Translations under genes and position numbers: made by a program
NCBI RefSeq assembly: GCF_016741935.1
Contig: NZ_JAERRG010000001.1
Location: 496,001-560,000 of the forward strand
Source: Streptomyces endocoffeicus
GTDB taxonomy: Bacteria > Actinomycetota > Actinomycetes > Streptomycetales > Streptomycetaceae
Length of the DNA: 64,000 bases
Reading direction: 5' to 3'
In this document: positions 25,921 through 35,368 of the stretch, in pieces
Layout of the letters: each line of letters begins with the position of its first letter
Numbering within the stretch: position 1 is the first letter of the stretch
The notes under the pieces: generated by a model
What the model was told of the DNA's origin: nothing
Seen by the model: the letters and a program-made list of their open reading frames with translations, nothing else
Database searches by the model: none

Positions 25921-26607
25921 ATGACGCGACTGCGACAGTGCTGGTTCTGCGCGGGCGAGACCACCGCCACACGGCACGATCGCATCGTCGGGTTGCACAG
26001 GGATGTCGAGTCCGGCCCGACCTGGTATCTGGGTGTCCGCACCACGTGGCAGAGCATCAGCGTCCGTGTGCCACGGTGCGAACGGTGCCATGTCGGACAC
26101 ACGATCGCGCAGTCCATGCTGGCGGCCTCCATCGCCGCGCCGATCGCCTACGCCGCCAGTGGTGAGCTGGACACGCTCCTCGGGATCCTGCCGAGCACAT
26201 CGGCCGACAAGGTCCGCTCGGTGATCTGGGCCGTGGTGGCGTGCCTTCCCGCACTGGTGTGGATCGCCGCCCGCCAGGCGTGGCTGCCCTGGCGCCGCCT
26301 CGCGCCCCGCCCGCTGAGCCACGCCCGTGGCCACCCGGCGGTTCGGCGCCTGAGGGAGGACGGCTGGCGCTACCGGCCGGGGCCCTTTCCGCATTGGCGG
26401 AACGCCAAGGACCCGGACCTCGACCACCTCTCCGGGCCGTCTGCCCGCCCCCGGCGGATCCTCGGCCGCATCACCGGCCTGCTCGGGCTCGCCTCCCTCG
26501 TCGTGACCGTCGTTCTGTATCTGCGGGACAGTGAGTTGGCGGCATTGTTCCTGGTGATCGCCTTCGGTCTGTTCTTCCTCTCCTCGAAGATCGACCCCGA
26601 AGTGTGA
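25921..26607 (+). CDS. zinc-ribbon-like membrane protein, unknown function
   Basis: 228 residues. The N-terminus has paired CxxC motifs (Cys7-Cys10 and Cys53-Cys56), a likely zinc ribbon. Hydrophobic segments follow at about 63-80 and 99-118, then two C-terminal TM helices after residue 185. ATG 25921 has AGGAG eight bases upstream. It lies 42 bp behind the WD40 pair and is probably in the same transcript. I do not recognise a named family. Confidence 0.65.
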   Translation: MTRLRQCWFCAGETTATRHDRIVGLHRDVESGPTWYLGVRTTWQSISVRVPRCERCHVGHTIAQSMLAASIAAPIAYAASGELDTLLGILPSTSADKVRSVIWAVVACLPALVWIAARQAWLPWRRLAPRPLSHARGHPAVRRLREDGWRYRPGPFPHWRNAKDPDLDHLSGPSARPRRILGRITGLLGLASLVVTVVLYLRDSELAALFLVIAFGLFFLSSKIDPEV

Positions 26608-26769
26608 ACGCGGCCCGGGCCGGGCCTAAGCGTCGGAGTTGCCGAATGATCTGTCCCCCGTGCGAGCTACCCGAGGTGTCCTCCATGGGGTGACGATCTT
26701 GAGCCGCCACATCCCTAGCGTTCGGAGCAGCCGCGGCGCTCCGGCCGCGGATCTGGCGAAGGACTGAGG

Positions 26770-27894
26770 ATGCAACGTTCCTACGTGGCAGAGTTAGCCG
26801 CTCCCGGTCATAAGGTGCCGGTGCGAGCCTGCGCCGACGGGTCGAATCCACCGATATGGCTGTTCCCTTCGGTCGGTGAGTACCCGGTCTACGACGACTT
26901 CGTCTACGACGTGATGCTCAAGGACGAGCGTCGGACGGACCGGTACGCCGAAGCCGTCCGGCGCCACGCCCCCGGCCGGACCGTGCTCGACCTCGGCACG
27001 GGGCAGGACGCGGTGTGGGCGCTGGCCGCCGCCCGCGCCGGAGCGCGGCATGTGTGGGCCGTGGAGGTCATGCCCAAATCCGCGCGGATCGCCCGGGAGA
27101 CCATCGCGGAGGCGGGTTTCGCCGACCTGATCACGGTGGTCGAGGGGCTGTCCACCGAGATCGAGCTCCCCGAGCCCGTCGAGATGTGCGTCTCCGAGAT
27201 CATCGGCACGCTCGGCGGCTCCGAGGGCGCGGGGTCGGTGCTGCGGGACGCGCGGAAGCGGCTGGTGAAGCCCGGCGGGGTGTTCGTCCCGCACCGCAGC
27301 GCCACCACGGCCGTGGCCCTGGACCTGTGCGGTGCGACGGGGGGCGAACTGCCCGGTTTCCCGTCCGTCGCCTTCGGCTTCGTGGAAGAGATATTCGCCG
27401 CGGTGGGCCGCCCCTTCGACCTTCGGGTCTGTCTCGGGGGGTTGCAGGACGTGCCGGAGGTGCGGGAGCGGTCCTACCTGTCCGGCCCCGTCGAAGTGGA
27501 GCCGCTGGAGTTCAACGGCGCATTGCGGCCGGAGGGCGTCGACCGCGCCGAGCTGACGTTCACCCGGCCCGGCCGCTTCTCCGGGCTCGCCCTGGGCATG
27601 CGTCTGTGGGTGGCCGAGGGGGGCGAGCCGATCGACTCGCTGTCCGAATGGAGCAATTGGACCCCCGTCTACGCGGCGCTGTCGGAGGAGGGCCTGCCGG
27701 TGCGGCCGGGCGACCGTTTCGTCTTCGAGTTCACCACGACGATCAGCGACGACGGCGTACATCCCGACTACGCGCTCGTCGGCGAGCTGCACCGGGACAG
27801 CGGTCCGGCGGTGCCGTTGCGCTGGAGCTCGACGCACCATGGGGATGGTTTCCGCGAGACGTTCTTCCATCGCCGGCTCTTCCCCGAAGCCTGA
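26770..27894 (+). CDS. class I SAM-dependent methyltransferase (PRMT-like fold)
   Basis: 374 residues. Motif I is VLDLGTGQDAVWALAAARAG, about residue 73, and AVEVMPKSARIAR gives the acidic post-I position. The SEIIGTLGG segment occupies the place of the double-E loop of protein arginine methyltransferases, and the C-terminal half has the beta-barrel character of that group. The substrate is not evident. It stands alone between the WD40/zinc-ribbon genes and a two-component pair; a secondary-metabolite or protein N-methyltransferase role is possible. Confidence 0.72.
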   Translation: MQRSYVAELAAPGHKVPVRACADGSNPPIWLFPSVGEYPVYDDFVYDVMLKDERRTDRYAEAVRRHAPGRTVLDLGTGQDAVWALAAARAGARHVWAVEVMPKSARIARETIAEAGFADLITVVEGLSTEIELPEPVEMCVSEIIGTLGGSEGAGSVLRDARKRLVKPGGVFVPHRSATTAVALDLCGATGGELPGFPSVAFGFVEEIFAAVGRPFDLRVCLGGLQDVPEVRERSYLSGPVEVEPLEFNGALRPEGVDRAELTFTRPGRFSGLALGMRLWVAEGGEPIDSLSEWSNWTPVYAALSEEGLPVRPGDRFVFEFTTTISDDGVHPDYALVGELHRDSGPAVPLRWSSTHHGDGFRETFFHRRLFPEA

Positions 27895-28032
27895 TCCACG
27901 GGCCCCGCCCCGGTCCCGAAGCGCACCGGCGGGGAGACCTGTCGGAGTCCTCCCACGGGCCGGCGCCAGACCGGCCCATGGGGCCCGTCTCCGGTGCGCC
28001 ATCCGGCCCGACACCACCGCTAGACTCGCCCG

Positions 28033-29193
28033 GTGATCAGTGTTCGACGTATCCCGGAGATATGGCACCGGTTCGATGTCACGGTCCGGGATCTCCCGCT
28101 CGGGCTGCTGATCTTCGCCGGGGCGCTCATTCCGTCGTTCCAGAACCACGGGACGCAGCTGGGCGGCCTGCCGGCCCGCCCCTTCGACGCACTGGCCATC
28201 GTGGCAGTCGCCCTCCAGAGCCTTCCGCTCGCCGTGCGGCGGCGGTGGCCGGTGGTCTGTCTCGCCCTGGTGTCGCTCGGCTTCGCCATCGACCAGCTCC
28301 GTGGCTACCACTCGTTCGCGGGCACCGCGATGCCCGTCGCGCTGCTGAGTGTGGCGTCCCATCTGGAGCGGCACCGGCGCACCACCGCGCTCGTGTTCTC
28401 CGTGATGTATCTGCCGCTGGCGGTCGCGCTCCACCGGCTCGGTTCGGGCGCCGAGACGCCGAGCGAGTTCGTGATGTACTACCTGGCGCTGGCCCTCCCC
28501 TGGGGCATGGGGGCGTGGCTGCGCTCCACCCGGGCCCTGGAGGCCGACCGCCGCCGCCGTGTCGCCGAGGACACCCGCGCCGCGGAACGCGCCCGCATCG
28601 CCCGTGAGCTCCACGACGTGGTGACCCACCATGTGACGGCGATGGTCGTACAGGCCGAGGCGGCACGCTATCTGACCGCCGCGCCCGAGCGCCTCGACCA
28701 GGCCCTGACCGCCGTCACCGATACCGGCAGACGCGCCACCACCGATCTGCGGCACCTGCTGGACCTGATCAACCCTGACCACGGCACCGAGGCCACGGCA
28801 CCGACCGTCGGCAGACTTCGCACCCTCGTGGAGCAGACCCGCCGGTCCGGGCAGCCGGTGGAGTTCACCGAGCAGGGCGCACCGGCGGGGTCGACCGGCA
28901 GCGCCGACCTGGTCGCCTACCGGGTCGTACAGGAGGCCCTGACGAACGCCCTCAAGTACGCCCACGGCAGCCGCACTTCGGTCCAGGTCCACCACGGGGA
29001 AGGCGAGATCACCGTGGAGGTCAGCACGGACGGCTCCGGCTCGCGGGCCCCCGCCTCGCCCGGCGGGAGCGGGCGAGGGCTGGCCGGTCTGCGCGAACGG
29101 GTCGACGTCCTGGGCGGCGACTTCAGCGCGGGCGCCCGGACGAACGGTGGCTTCGTCGTCCGGGCACGCATACCCGCGGGGAGTCCCTCGTGA
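28033..29193 (+). CDS. NarL-type sensor histidine kinase (HisKA_3)
   Basis: 386 residues: several TM helices in residues 20-160, an H-box ARIARELHDVVTHHV with His194, and a shortened HATPase domain near 290-375 (YRVVQEALTNALKYA, GRGLAGLRERV). This is the short kinase type common in Streptomyces. The GTG at 28033 is the first start in frame. The stop overlaps the response regulator GTG. The neighbouring SDR has a separate role, and the controlled genes are not identifiable. Confidence 0.88.
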   Translation: MISVRRIPEIWHRFDVTVRDLPLGLLIFAGALIPSFQNHGTQLGGLPARPFDALAIVAVALQSLPLAVRRRWPVVCLALVSLGFAIDQLRGYHSFAGTAMPVALLSVASHLERHRRTTALVFSVMYLPLAVALHRLGSGAETPSEFVMYYLALALPWGMGAWLRSTRALEADRRRRVAEDTRAAERARIARELHDVVTHHVTAMVVQAEAARYLTAAPERLDQALTAVTDTGRRATTDLRHLLDLINPDHGTEATAPTVGRLRTLVEQTRRSGQPVEFTEQGAPAGSTGSADLVAYRVVQEALTNALKYAHGSRTSVQVHHGEGEITVEVSTDGSGSRAPASPGGSGRGLAGLRERVDVLGGDFSAGARTNGGFVVRARIPAGSPS

Positions 29194-29849
29194 GCGAGTC
29201 GATCCGGGTCCTGGTCTGCGACGACCAGGTGCTGGTCCGCACCGGGCTGGTGACGATCATCGACGCCCAGCCCGACCTCGAGGTGGTGGGTGAGTGCGAA
29301 GACGGACAGACCGCGGTCGACCTCGCCGGCCGACTGCACCCGGACGTCGTGGTGATGGACGTCCGCATGCCGGTGCTCGACGGCATCGAGGCCACCCGCC
29401 TGCTGGCCGGTGTGGCGGTGCGGCGTCCCGTCAAGGTGCTCGTGGTGACCACGTTCAACCTGGACACATACGTCTACGAGGCGCTGCGCGCGGGGGCGAG
29501 CGGGTTCCTGCTCAAGGACGCACCGCCGTCCCAACTGCTGCACGGGATCCGGACCGTGGCCACGGGCGCCGCCCTGCTGGACCCCGAGGTGACGCGCCAG
29601 CTCGTGGGCAGGTACGCCGCCCGGATCCGGCCTCCCGAGGGCGCCCCGCACGACATCCCGCTGACCCCTCGCGAACTCGAGGTGCTCGGCCTCATCGCCA
29701 ATGGCCTGTCCAACAGTGAGATCGCCGCGACGCTGGTGATCAGCCAGGAGACCGTCAAGACGTTCGTGTCACGCATCCTCACCAAACTCGGGCTCCGCGA
29801 CCGTGTGCAAGCGGTCGTCTACGCCTACCGCCAGGGTCTGGTGACCTGA
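29190..29849 (+). CDS. NarL/LuxR-type response regulator
   Basis: 219 residues: receiver domain with phosphoacceptor Asp57 in VVMDVRMP, and a C-terminal LuxR HTH near residues 150-210 (LTPRELEVLGLIANGLSNSEIAATL). GTG 29190 overlaps the kinase stop (GTGA), marking the cognate pair. It converges on the SDR at 29876-30865. Confidence 0.9.
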   Translation: MSESIRVLVCDDQVLVRTGLVTIIDAQPDLEVVGECEDGQTAVDLAGRLHPDVVVMDVRMPVLDGIEATRLLAGVAVRRPVKVLVVTTFNLDTYVYEALRAGASGFLLKDAPPSQLLHGIRTVATGAALLDPEVTRQLVGRYAARIRPPEGAPHDIPLTPRELEVLGLIANGLSNSEIAATLVISQETVKTFVSRILTKLGLRDRVQAVVYAYRQGLVT

Positions 29850-29875
29850 CGCGCCACGCGGCTGACCACTGCGGC

Positions 29876-30865
29876 TCATGCCGTGATCAGCTTCTCGCTC
29901 AGCTCCCAGAGCCGCCGGGCGGACCGCGGGTCGATGGCGTAAGGCACGACATCGGCGGGAGGGTCCTGGTCGGTGCCGAAGGCGATGGGGGCCGGGTTCT
30001 CGTCCAGCGGTGAGATGTCGTTGTCCTTGAGGTAGACACCGCCGATCCCGGCGAGGAGTGGGCTGGCCGCCGCGAACACGGTGGTGCTCGCCCCCTGTTG
30101 CGGGCTCTTGATCCCGCGGTCGGGGTCGACGACGGGCCGGCCGGACTCGTCGAGCAGCCCCATGGCCCGCTGCTGCTCCTCGCCGGCCGAGTCGTTCAGT
30201 TTCGTGCCGACGACGATGCCCGGATGCACGGCGTAGCCGCGGATGCCGTCCTGGGACCAGCGGCGGTCCAGTTCGACGGCGAACAGCACATTGGCCGTCT
30301 TGGACTGGCCGTAGGCGAGGTGGCCGTCGTAGCCCGTGGTGAAGTGCGGATCGTCCCAGCGGATGTCGGAGAGTCGATGGCCACCGGATGACACGTTGAC
30401 GACCCGGGCACCGTGAGCGGCGCGCAGCGCGGGCAGCAGACCCAGGGTCAGCTGGAAGTGGCCCAGGTGGTTGGTGGCGAACTGCGGCTCGTAGCCGCGT
30501 GCGTCGCGCACCAGGCGTTCGGGGAGCGGCAGACCGGCGTTGTTGACCAGGATGTGGAGTGGGCGGCCGGAGTCGAGGTACCGGGCCGCGAAGGCGTCGA
30601 TCGAGGCCGGGTCGAGCAGGTCGAGCCGACCGACCTCGACACTCTCGATCCCGGCCAGCGCGGCCGCGGCGCGGTCGGGGTGGCGCGAGCCGACGGTGAT
30701 GGACGCGCCGGCCGTGCTGAGTGCCCGGGTGGTCTCCAGGCCCAGTCCGGCGTGCCCGGCGGTGATGACGGCGTGGGTGCCGGACAGGTCGATGCCCGCG
30801 AGCACCTCGGCGGCCGTCGACGCCGCGGTGAAGCCGGACCCGAGGGGGTGTTGTGTGTGATGCAT
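29876..30865 (-). CDS. SDR-family oxidoreductase (same subgroup as 9034)
   Basis: 329 residues, similar to the SDR at 9034-9984 (FTAASTAAEVLAGIDLSG versus FGARTTAAEVLDGVDLTG). Rossmann glycine region AGHAGLGLE is slightly altered (usual TGxxxGxG). NNAG and YGQSKTANV are intact. ATG 30865 faces the divergent AraC regulator 74 bp away, so AraC probably controls it. Substrate unknown. Confidence 0.85.
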   Translation of the reverse strand: MHHTQHPLGSGFTAASTAAEVLAGIDLSGTHAVITAGHAGLGLETTRALSTAGASITVGSRHPDRAAAALAGIESVEVGRLDLLDPASIDAFAARYLDSGRPLHILVNNAGLPLPERLVRDARGYEPQFATNHLGHFQLTLGLLPALRAAHGARVVNVSSGGHRLSDIRWDDPHFTTGYDGHLAYGQSKTANVLFAVELDRRWSQDGIRGYAVHPGIVVGTKLNDSAGEEQQRAMGLLDESGRPVVDPDRGIKSPQQGASTTVFAAASPLLAGIGGVYLKDNDISPLDENPAPIAFGTDQDPPADVVPYAIDPRSARRLWELSEKLITA

Positions 30866-30938
30866 GGGTCCACTCTCGGGCGTGCCCCTCGTACTTTGAA
30901 TCCTTGCACGTTCGGGGTTTTTGCTCGATCGTACGGAT

Positions 30939-31871
30939 ATGGCCGACGACCAGCTGTCCGAAGTGTTCGACCACATCCAGATCCGGGGACTGATGTCGAG
31001 CGGCTTCGCGGCCCGGGGGCACTGGGTGGCGCGCGGCGCCATCGACCATCCCCTGAAGTTCATCGCGGTGGCGCGCGGTCGCGCCCGGCTGACCACCGAC
31101 AGCACCGGGAACCCCCTCGCCCTCGACACGGGCGACGTCGCCATCCTGAACAATCAGGCGTGGCTGGAGCTCCGGGGAGGCGCCGGTGACGGGCCGCCCC
31201 ACGACATCGATGTGACCACGGCGAGCTACACCTCCCTCCGCGAGGACGACGCCGACCACGCCGGAGCCGATGTGGTCCTCGGCGGCCACGTCGCGCTCAA
31301 CTCGGTGGGCCGGACCCTGCTGCTCCAGGCGCTTCCGCCGGTGGGGCATGTCCGGGCGTCCCCCGCCGCGACCCATCTGCGGGACAGGCTGGACCAGATC
31401 CTCGAGGAGCTGACCGGCGACCGCGTCGGCTCCGCGTTCGCCATCCGGCAGCACGGCCAGCTCCTGCTGCTCGGCATGTTGCGCGCCTACGTCGACCAGG
31501 CCGAGCTCCCCTCGGGGTGGCTGCGGGCACTGACCGACGACCGTCTGCGTCCGGCACTCAGCCTCATGCACGCCGAACCGGCGAAGCCCTGGCGGCTGGA
31601 GACGCTGGCGAGCGCCTCGGCGATGTCACGGACGTCCTTCGCCACGCACTTCCGGACCGTGGCGGGCATGCCGCCGCTCACCTATCTCAACCGCTGGCGG
31701 ATGCTGCTGGCGCAGCGCGCCCTGCGCGACGGCGACGATCCCATCGGGTCACTGGCATCCGACCTGGGCTACACATCCGTGAGCGCCTTCAGCTCCGCGT
31801 TCAAACGGGAGGTGGGAGAGTCACCGCTGCGCTACCGGCACCGGCTGCGTGACGAGAAGCCCGCCCCCTGA
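30939..31871 (+). CDS. AraC-family regulator with cupin-like effector domain
   Basis: 310 residues: N-terminal AraC_binding_2/cupin-like domain (FAARGHWVARGAIDHPLKFIAVARG) and C-terminal two-helix HTH region from about 205 (LETLASASAMSRTSFATHFRTVAG, TYLNRWRMLLAQRAL, LGYTSVSAFSSAFKREVG). The ATG at 30939 gives the best start; a TTG six codons upstream is possible. Divergent from the SDR at 29876-30865, which is the likely target. Confidence 0.87.
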   Translation: MADDQLSEVFDHIQIRGLMSSGFAARGHWVARGAIDHPLKFIAVARGRARLTTDSTGNPLALDTGDVAILNNQAWLELRGGAGDGPPHDIDVTTASYTSLREDDADHAGADVVLGGHVALNSVGRTLLLQALPPVGHVRASPAATHLRDRLDQILEELTGDRVGSAFAIRQHGQLLLLGMLRAYVDQAELPSGWLRALTDDRLRPALSLMHAEPAKPWRLETLASASAMSRTSFATHFRTVAGMPPLTYLNRWRMLLAQRALRDGDDPIGSLASDLGYTSVSAFSSAFKREVGESPLRYRHRLRDEKPAP

Positions 31872-32004
31872 CCCCCGCCGCCTCGAGGCTGAGCGGCATG
31901 CTCCGCTCCGGGGCACCGAACACTTCATCACCGCGACACGCGTCGGCGACGAGGACACGGTGCGCACCGAGGCCCACGGAGGTGTACTCGTTCGCTGGAA
32001 ACGG

Positions 32005-32493
32005 TCAGCTCTCCGTTCCCGCGGCCCAGGGCACGGCGTCGCCGGACTTGACCACAGCATTTCCGTCGGCCTGGAACACAAGGACCGCTGCTGGGTGGCC
32101 ATTGGTCCGTGAGGACCAGAGGTGCTGCCCCTCGCGGTTGTAGACGACCAGGTTGCCGTCCGCCTGGAAGCGGGCGGAGTTGCCGTCGCCCTTGGTCAGC
32201 GCAGCCGAGCGTGGCTTGTGGTCCTGGTCGTGGACCACCAGATTGCCGTCTTCCCGCATGATCAGACTCCTGGTCCCGGCCACCACAGACTCTCCGGTCG
32301 CCCGCTCGAACGTGGCCTTTATGACCTTAAGCGGCGCGTCCTTCTTCTGGGACTTCTGGAACTTCTGGGACTCCTGGGGCTCCTGGGTCGAGACGGACGG
32401 CTTCTTCCCCGTGGTCGCCGAGGCGGCCGAGCCGGACGGCCACCCCTGCGCGGACGGGGAGGAATCGGCCGGGCCCGGCCGGGGCGGCGGGGT
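32005..32493 (-). pseudogene. bulb-type lectin domain fragment, in frame after the endonuclease stop
   Basis: The reliable part is 32005-32289: REDGNLVVHDQDHKPRSA, FQADGNLVVYNREGQHLWSS and FQADGNAVVKSGDAV, the QxDGNxVxY repeat of mannose-binding lectins. The same frame runs upstream without interruption to the TGA of the endonuclease gene (32494-32496) through a Gln/Lys/Glu/Ser-rich linker. No ATG occurs in it. Two GTG codons at 32286-32289 with GGAG upstream could start a lectin of about 94 residues. Either it is the relic of a longer secreted lectin, or the upstream gene once read through. Confidence 0.55.
32344..32388. repeat. 9-bp tandem repeats, five copies
   Basis: CTTCTGGGA, CTTCTGGAA, CTTCTGGGA, CTCCTGGGG, CTCCTGGGT in a row. 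On the minus strand they encode the Q(K/E)(S/F/P) linker before the lectin domain. Confidence 0.85.
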
Positions 32494-33837
32494 TCAGAAC
32501 AGTGCCAGGCCCTCGCCGCTGGTGTCGGCGATGACTGGCCGGGACTGGGCGGGGAGGCCGTCCAAACGGTCAGGACCGGCCGCGGCGGCCACAGCAGGAG
32601 CCGTCTCGGCCAACCAGAGACGAAACCGCTCGGCGGCTTCGCGGTAGGGGACTCGCGCCAGGACACGGTGCTCGCCGGAGGGGCAGAAATCGACTGCGAC
32701 AGTGAGCAGGCAGGAACGGGGCGCGTTCTGACTGCCCGTCCAGGACACGCGCAGGACACCGCAGGGCTCGCGCCCGCCGGGGGCGCGGTGGGTCGGGCGC
32801 AGCGATCGGCAGGCTATGTGCGCGGTCCATGCGGCCAGGTGCGGCAGCGGCAGAGTGGTGCGTGCGCGGCAGCCGGGGCAGCGGTGCCAGTGGCGAAGCC
32901 AGTCGTCGGCGCCGGTGTCGAAGAGGCGTGTGTAGCGGTTCGCCACGCGGATGTCGTTGCTGTACAGGTGGTCGGGGCGTTCCTGTGTGTTGCAGGACTG
33001 GCAGACAGGGGCGCGGACGTAGCCGTGTTCGTGGCAGTGGTCGAGCACGGCGGCGGGCGCGGTGCGGCAGACGGCGCACACCCACCCGGCCACCTTGCGG
33101 GAGGTACCGGGCTTCCTGCTGAGCACCGAGTACAGCTGCCCTTCCAACTCTCCGTTGTACGGGCGCGGTGAGGCGGTGGGGCCCTCGGGGCTCGTCGTCT
33201 GCCGACCGTCGGCATCTCGGGCCTGCTGGGGTTGGGAGGGCGGCTCGGCGGCGGCTGCGCCTGCCCGGTGGGTCCGCGCAGCGTGCACCCACTGCTTTTC
33301 GGTGTGCTCGGCCGCGTCGAGCAGCCTGACCACAGCCCGCGGCAGCCACCACGTCCGCTGCGTCCCGTCGCGGGTCCGCTCCACGAGCATCTGTCGCCAG
33401 TCGATCCCCGCCAGATGGTACGGCCGGCCGACTTCACCTCGTGCTGCCCGCTCGGGGCCGCTCGGCTCCCCCAGTTCCCCCGCGATGCGCCGGCGCCAAC
33501 GCAGCTGCGTTTCCCCGTCGTATCCCTGTCTCGGCGCCCCACGAAACGGACCGATGCGGACCAGGTCCTGCCGATCCATCGCCACCGCGTTCAGTTCCGC
33601 GGCCGCCCGGCGCACCTCAGCCTCCGGAACACTCCACTGACCGCCGCTCGCCCTCACCGTCGCCACCACATGGCCGCCGAGCAGGACGTACCCCACCCGG
33701 GCATGGGCAGGAGACCAGGTGAATGCCCCAGAAGCCGTCGGCACAGCACTGTCGGCCGTCACATCGGCCCACAGAGCGTCCGCGGCACCCAGGGTGATCA
33801 GGCCGTCCGTGCGACCGGGCATGACGCGCTCTGACAT
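32494..33837 (-). CDS. recombination endonuclease VII-type protein (HNH/zinc)
   Basis: 447 residues. The diagnostic part is the endonuclease VII zinc/His-Me core: WVCAVCRTAPA, VLDHCHEHG and APVCQSCN near residues 250-285. More CxxC pairs follow (CPGCR). The N-terminal 200 residues are a separate domain that I do not recognise. Endonuclease VII of phage T4 resolves branched DNA; Streptomyces homologues are frequent on mobile elements. Here it faces the queC gene across a 192-bp spacer. Confidence 0.72.
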   Translation of the reverse strand: MSERVMPGRTDGLITLGAADALWADVTADSAVPTASGAFTWSPAHARVGYVLLGGHVVATVRASGGQWSVPEAEVRRAAAELNAVAMDRQDLVRIGPFRGAPRQGYDGETQLRWRRRIAGELGEPSGPERAARGEVGRPYHLAGIDWRQMLVERTRDGTQRTWWLPRAVVRLLDAAEHTEKQWVHAARTHRAGAAAAEPPSQPQQARDADGRQTTSPEGPTASPRPYNGELEGQLYSVLSRKPGTSRKVAGWVCAVCRTAPAAVLDHCHEHGYVRAPVCQSCNTQERPDHLYSNDIRVANRYTRLFDTGADDWLRHWHRCPGCRARTTLPLPHLAAWTAHIACRSLRPTHRAPGGREPCGVLRVSWTGSQNAPRSCLLTVAVDFCPSGEHRVLARVPYREAAERFRLWLAETAPAVAAAAGPDRLDGLPAQSRPVIADTSGEGLALF

Positions 33838-34029
33838 ACCGACAGGCTAACGGCCCGCAACGCGACAACGGGTTCCAAGCGCCTCGGTCAGCGGGGCCGC
33901 CGCCCACGCCGCATCCGCCGCCCGTAACTCCTTATTCCTGAGCGTGCCGGGCCCACGATCGGGACCGCACAGCCGGAGCGGGACACGCCTCGGCCTCACG
34001 CGACCTCGGACACAGCAAGGAGAAGCCGA

Positions 34030-34746
34030 ATGGGCCAGGACATCGACAAGCCCAACCCGTTCAACGTCGTGGTCGTCCTGTCGGGAGGGTTGGATTCCAC
34101 CACCCTCCTGGCGCACTACGCCGCGCTCAGCAGCCGCCTGCTCGCCGTCACCGTGGACTACGGACAGCGGCACCGCCGCGAGATCGAGGCGGCCCGCGCC
34201 GTGACCGCCTACTTCGGAGCCCGGCACCTGGTGGCGGACCTGAGCGACCTGGGCCGGCTCCTCAAGGGCTCAGTCTTGACGGACAAGCAGGTGGACGTAC
34301 CGGACGGCCACTACGCGGAAGCGTCCATGCGGTCCACGGTGGTACCCAACCGCAACGCCGTCCTGGCCAACGTCGCGGTGTCGATCGCGGTGGCGGAACG
34401 AGCCTCCGTGGTTGCGCTCGGCATGCACGCGGGCGACCACTTCGTGTACCCGGACTGCCGACCCGCCTTCGTGTCAGCGCTGAACACGCTGGTGGGCGTC
34501 GCCAACGAGGGCTTCCCCACGCCCCGGATCGAGGCGCCCTTCATCCACTGGTCGAAGTCCGACATCGCCACACACGGGACACGTCTGGGTGCGCCGCTCG
34601 GCCAGAGCTGGTCCTGCTACAAGGGTGGCGAACGGCACTGCGGCACCTGCGGAACGTGCTTCGAACGCCGTGAAGCATTCCGCGAAGCCGGCCTCGCCGA
34701 TCCGACGGACTACATCGACGGTGTCACTGAGTTCGCCGCCCCGTGA
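34030..34746 (+). CDS. queC: 7-cyano-7-deazaguanine synthase
   Basis: 238 residues. PP-loop VVLSGGLDSTT at residues 14-24, the ATP-pyrophosphatase motif VTVDYGQRH, NRNAVLANVA, and the C-terminal zinc cluster CYKGGERHCGTCGTCF are all present, so it should convert 7-carboxy-7-deazaguanine to preQ0 with ammonia and ATP. No queD, queE, queF or folE lies within the window, so it is solitary here. It could supply preQ0 for tRNA, a nucleoside product or DNA modification; the endonuclease beside it makes a mobile-element role worth testing. The stop overlaps the GTG of the next, broken gene. Confidence 0.93.
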   Translation: MGQDIDKPNPFNVVVVLSGGLDSTTLLAHYAALSSRLLAVTVDYGQRHRREIEAARAVTAYFGARHLVADLSDLGRLLKGSVLTDKQVDVPDGHYAEASMRSTVVPNRNAVLANVAVSIAVAERASVVALGMHAGDHFVYPDCRPAFVSALNTLVGVANEGFPTPRIEAPFIHWSKSDIATHGTRLGAPLGQSWSCYKGGERHCGTCGTCFERREAFREAGLADPTDYIDGVTEFAAP

Positions 34747-35314
34747 GCATTCATCCGGTTGCAGGACAGCTCATCGGGCCCGCCGAGCGGCTCGCCTGCA
34801 CTCCTGGGCACGAGAGATCGTAGACAACGAGTCGGAGCTGCGACGGCGTTGGACGGCGGAACTACGTGCTTCGCAGACAGTGCTGCCACCGCCGGTCGGA
34901 ACGCCCGAGGCGGCTCATCTCGCCCCCGGCGGCGGGTTCCGGTTGCCGTCGGGGCACGTGGACCTCACCGGGCCCGCAGCGCAGGCGTTCTTCACTGACC
35001 GGGTCACCCGGGACGGCTGGGTCCACCTGCGCGGATTCGGCTACTGCGCGGCCGATACCGCGATGTACCCGCCCGAGCTGCAGCCGTCTGCAGCCGAACG
35101 CTGGTGCGTTGTCGCCGAACGCCGGCCGTCATATGCCCAACACGCCGAAGCCCTGGCCCGGCCGCTGGTCGTCTCTCCAGTGCCGTGGTACCCGTGGCTC
35201 GCGTGGCCGGCCTTCGTCAACGCCGTCACCGGCGAACAACTCCGCGACCTGACCATCGGCCCCAGCCACGACTACCAGCCAACCGGCCGCCCACCCGGCC
35301 CACAACGACGATGA
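34743..35314 (+). pseudogene. frameshifted hypothetical gene coupled to queC
   Basis: GTG 34743 overlaps the queC stop (GTGA) but its frame ends after 26 codons (SIHPVAGQLIGPAERLA). A second frame carries long protein-like sequence to 35314 (EIVDNESELRRRWTAEL, WVHLRGFGYCAADTAMYPPEL, PWYPWLAWPAFVNAVTGEQL) and has no start codon after the queC stop. A single frameshift near 34800 would join them into about 190 residues. I do not recognise the family. Possible sequencing error or real decay. Confidence 0.5.
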
Positions 35315-35344
35315 CCCCGAACCCAATCGTGGGTTCGGGGTCAT
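35311..35344 (+). terminator. perfect intrinsic terminator
   Basis: 14-bp perfect stem ATGACCCCGAACCC / GGGTTCGGGGTCAT with six-base loop AATCGT, directly at the end of the queC-linked gene. TTCC follows. Confidence 0.85.
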
Positions 35345-35368
35345 TCCGATGTCCTGCGACATCACACC

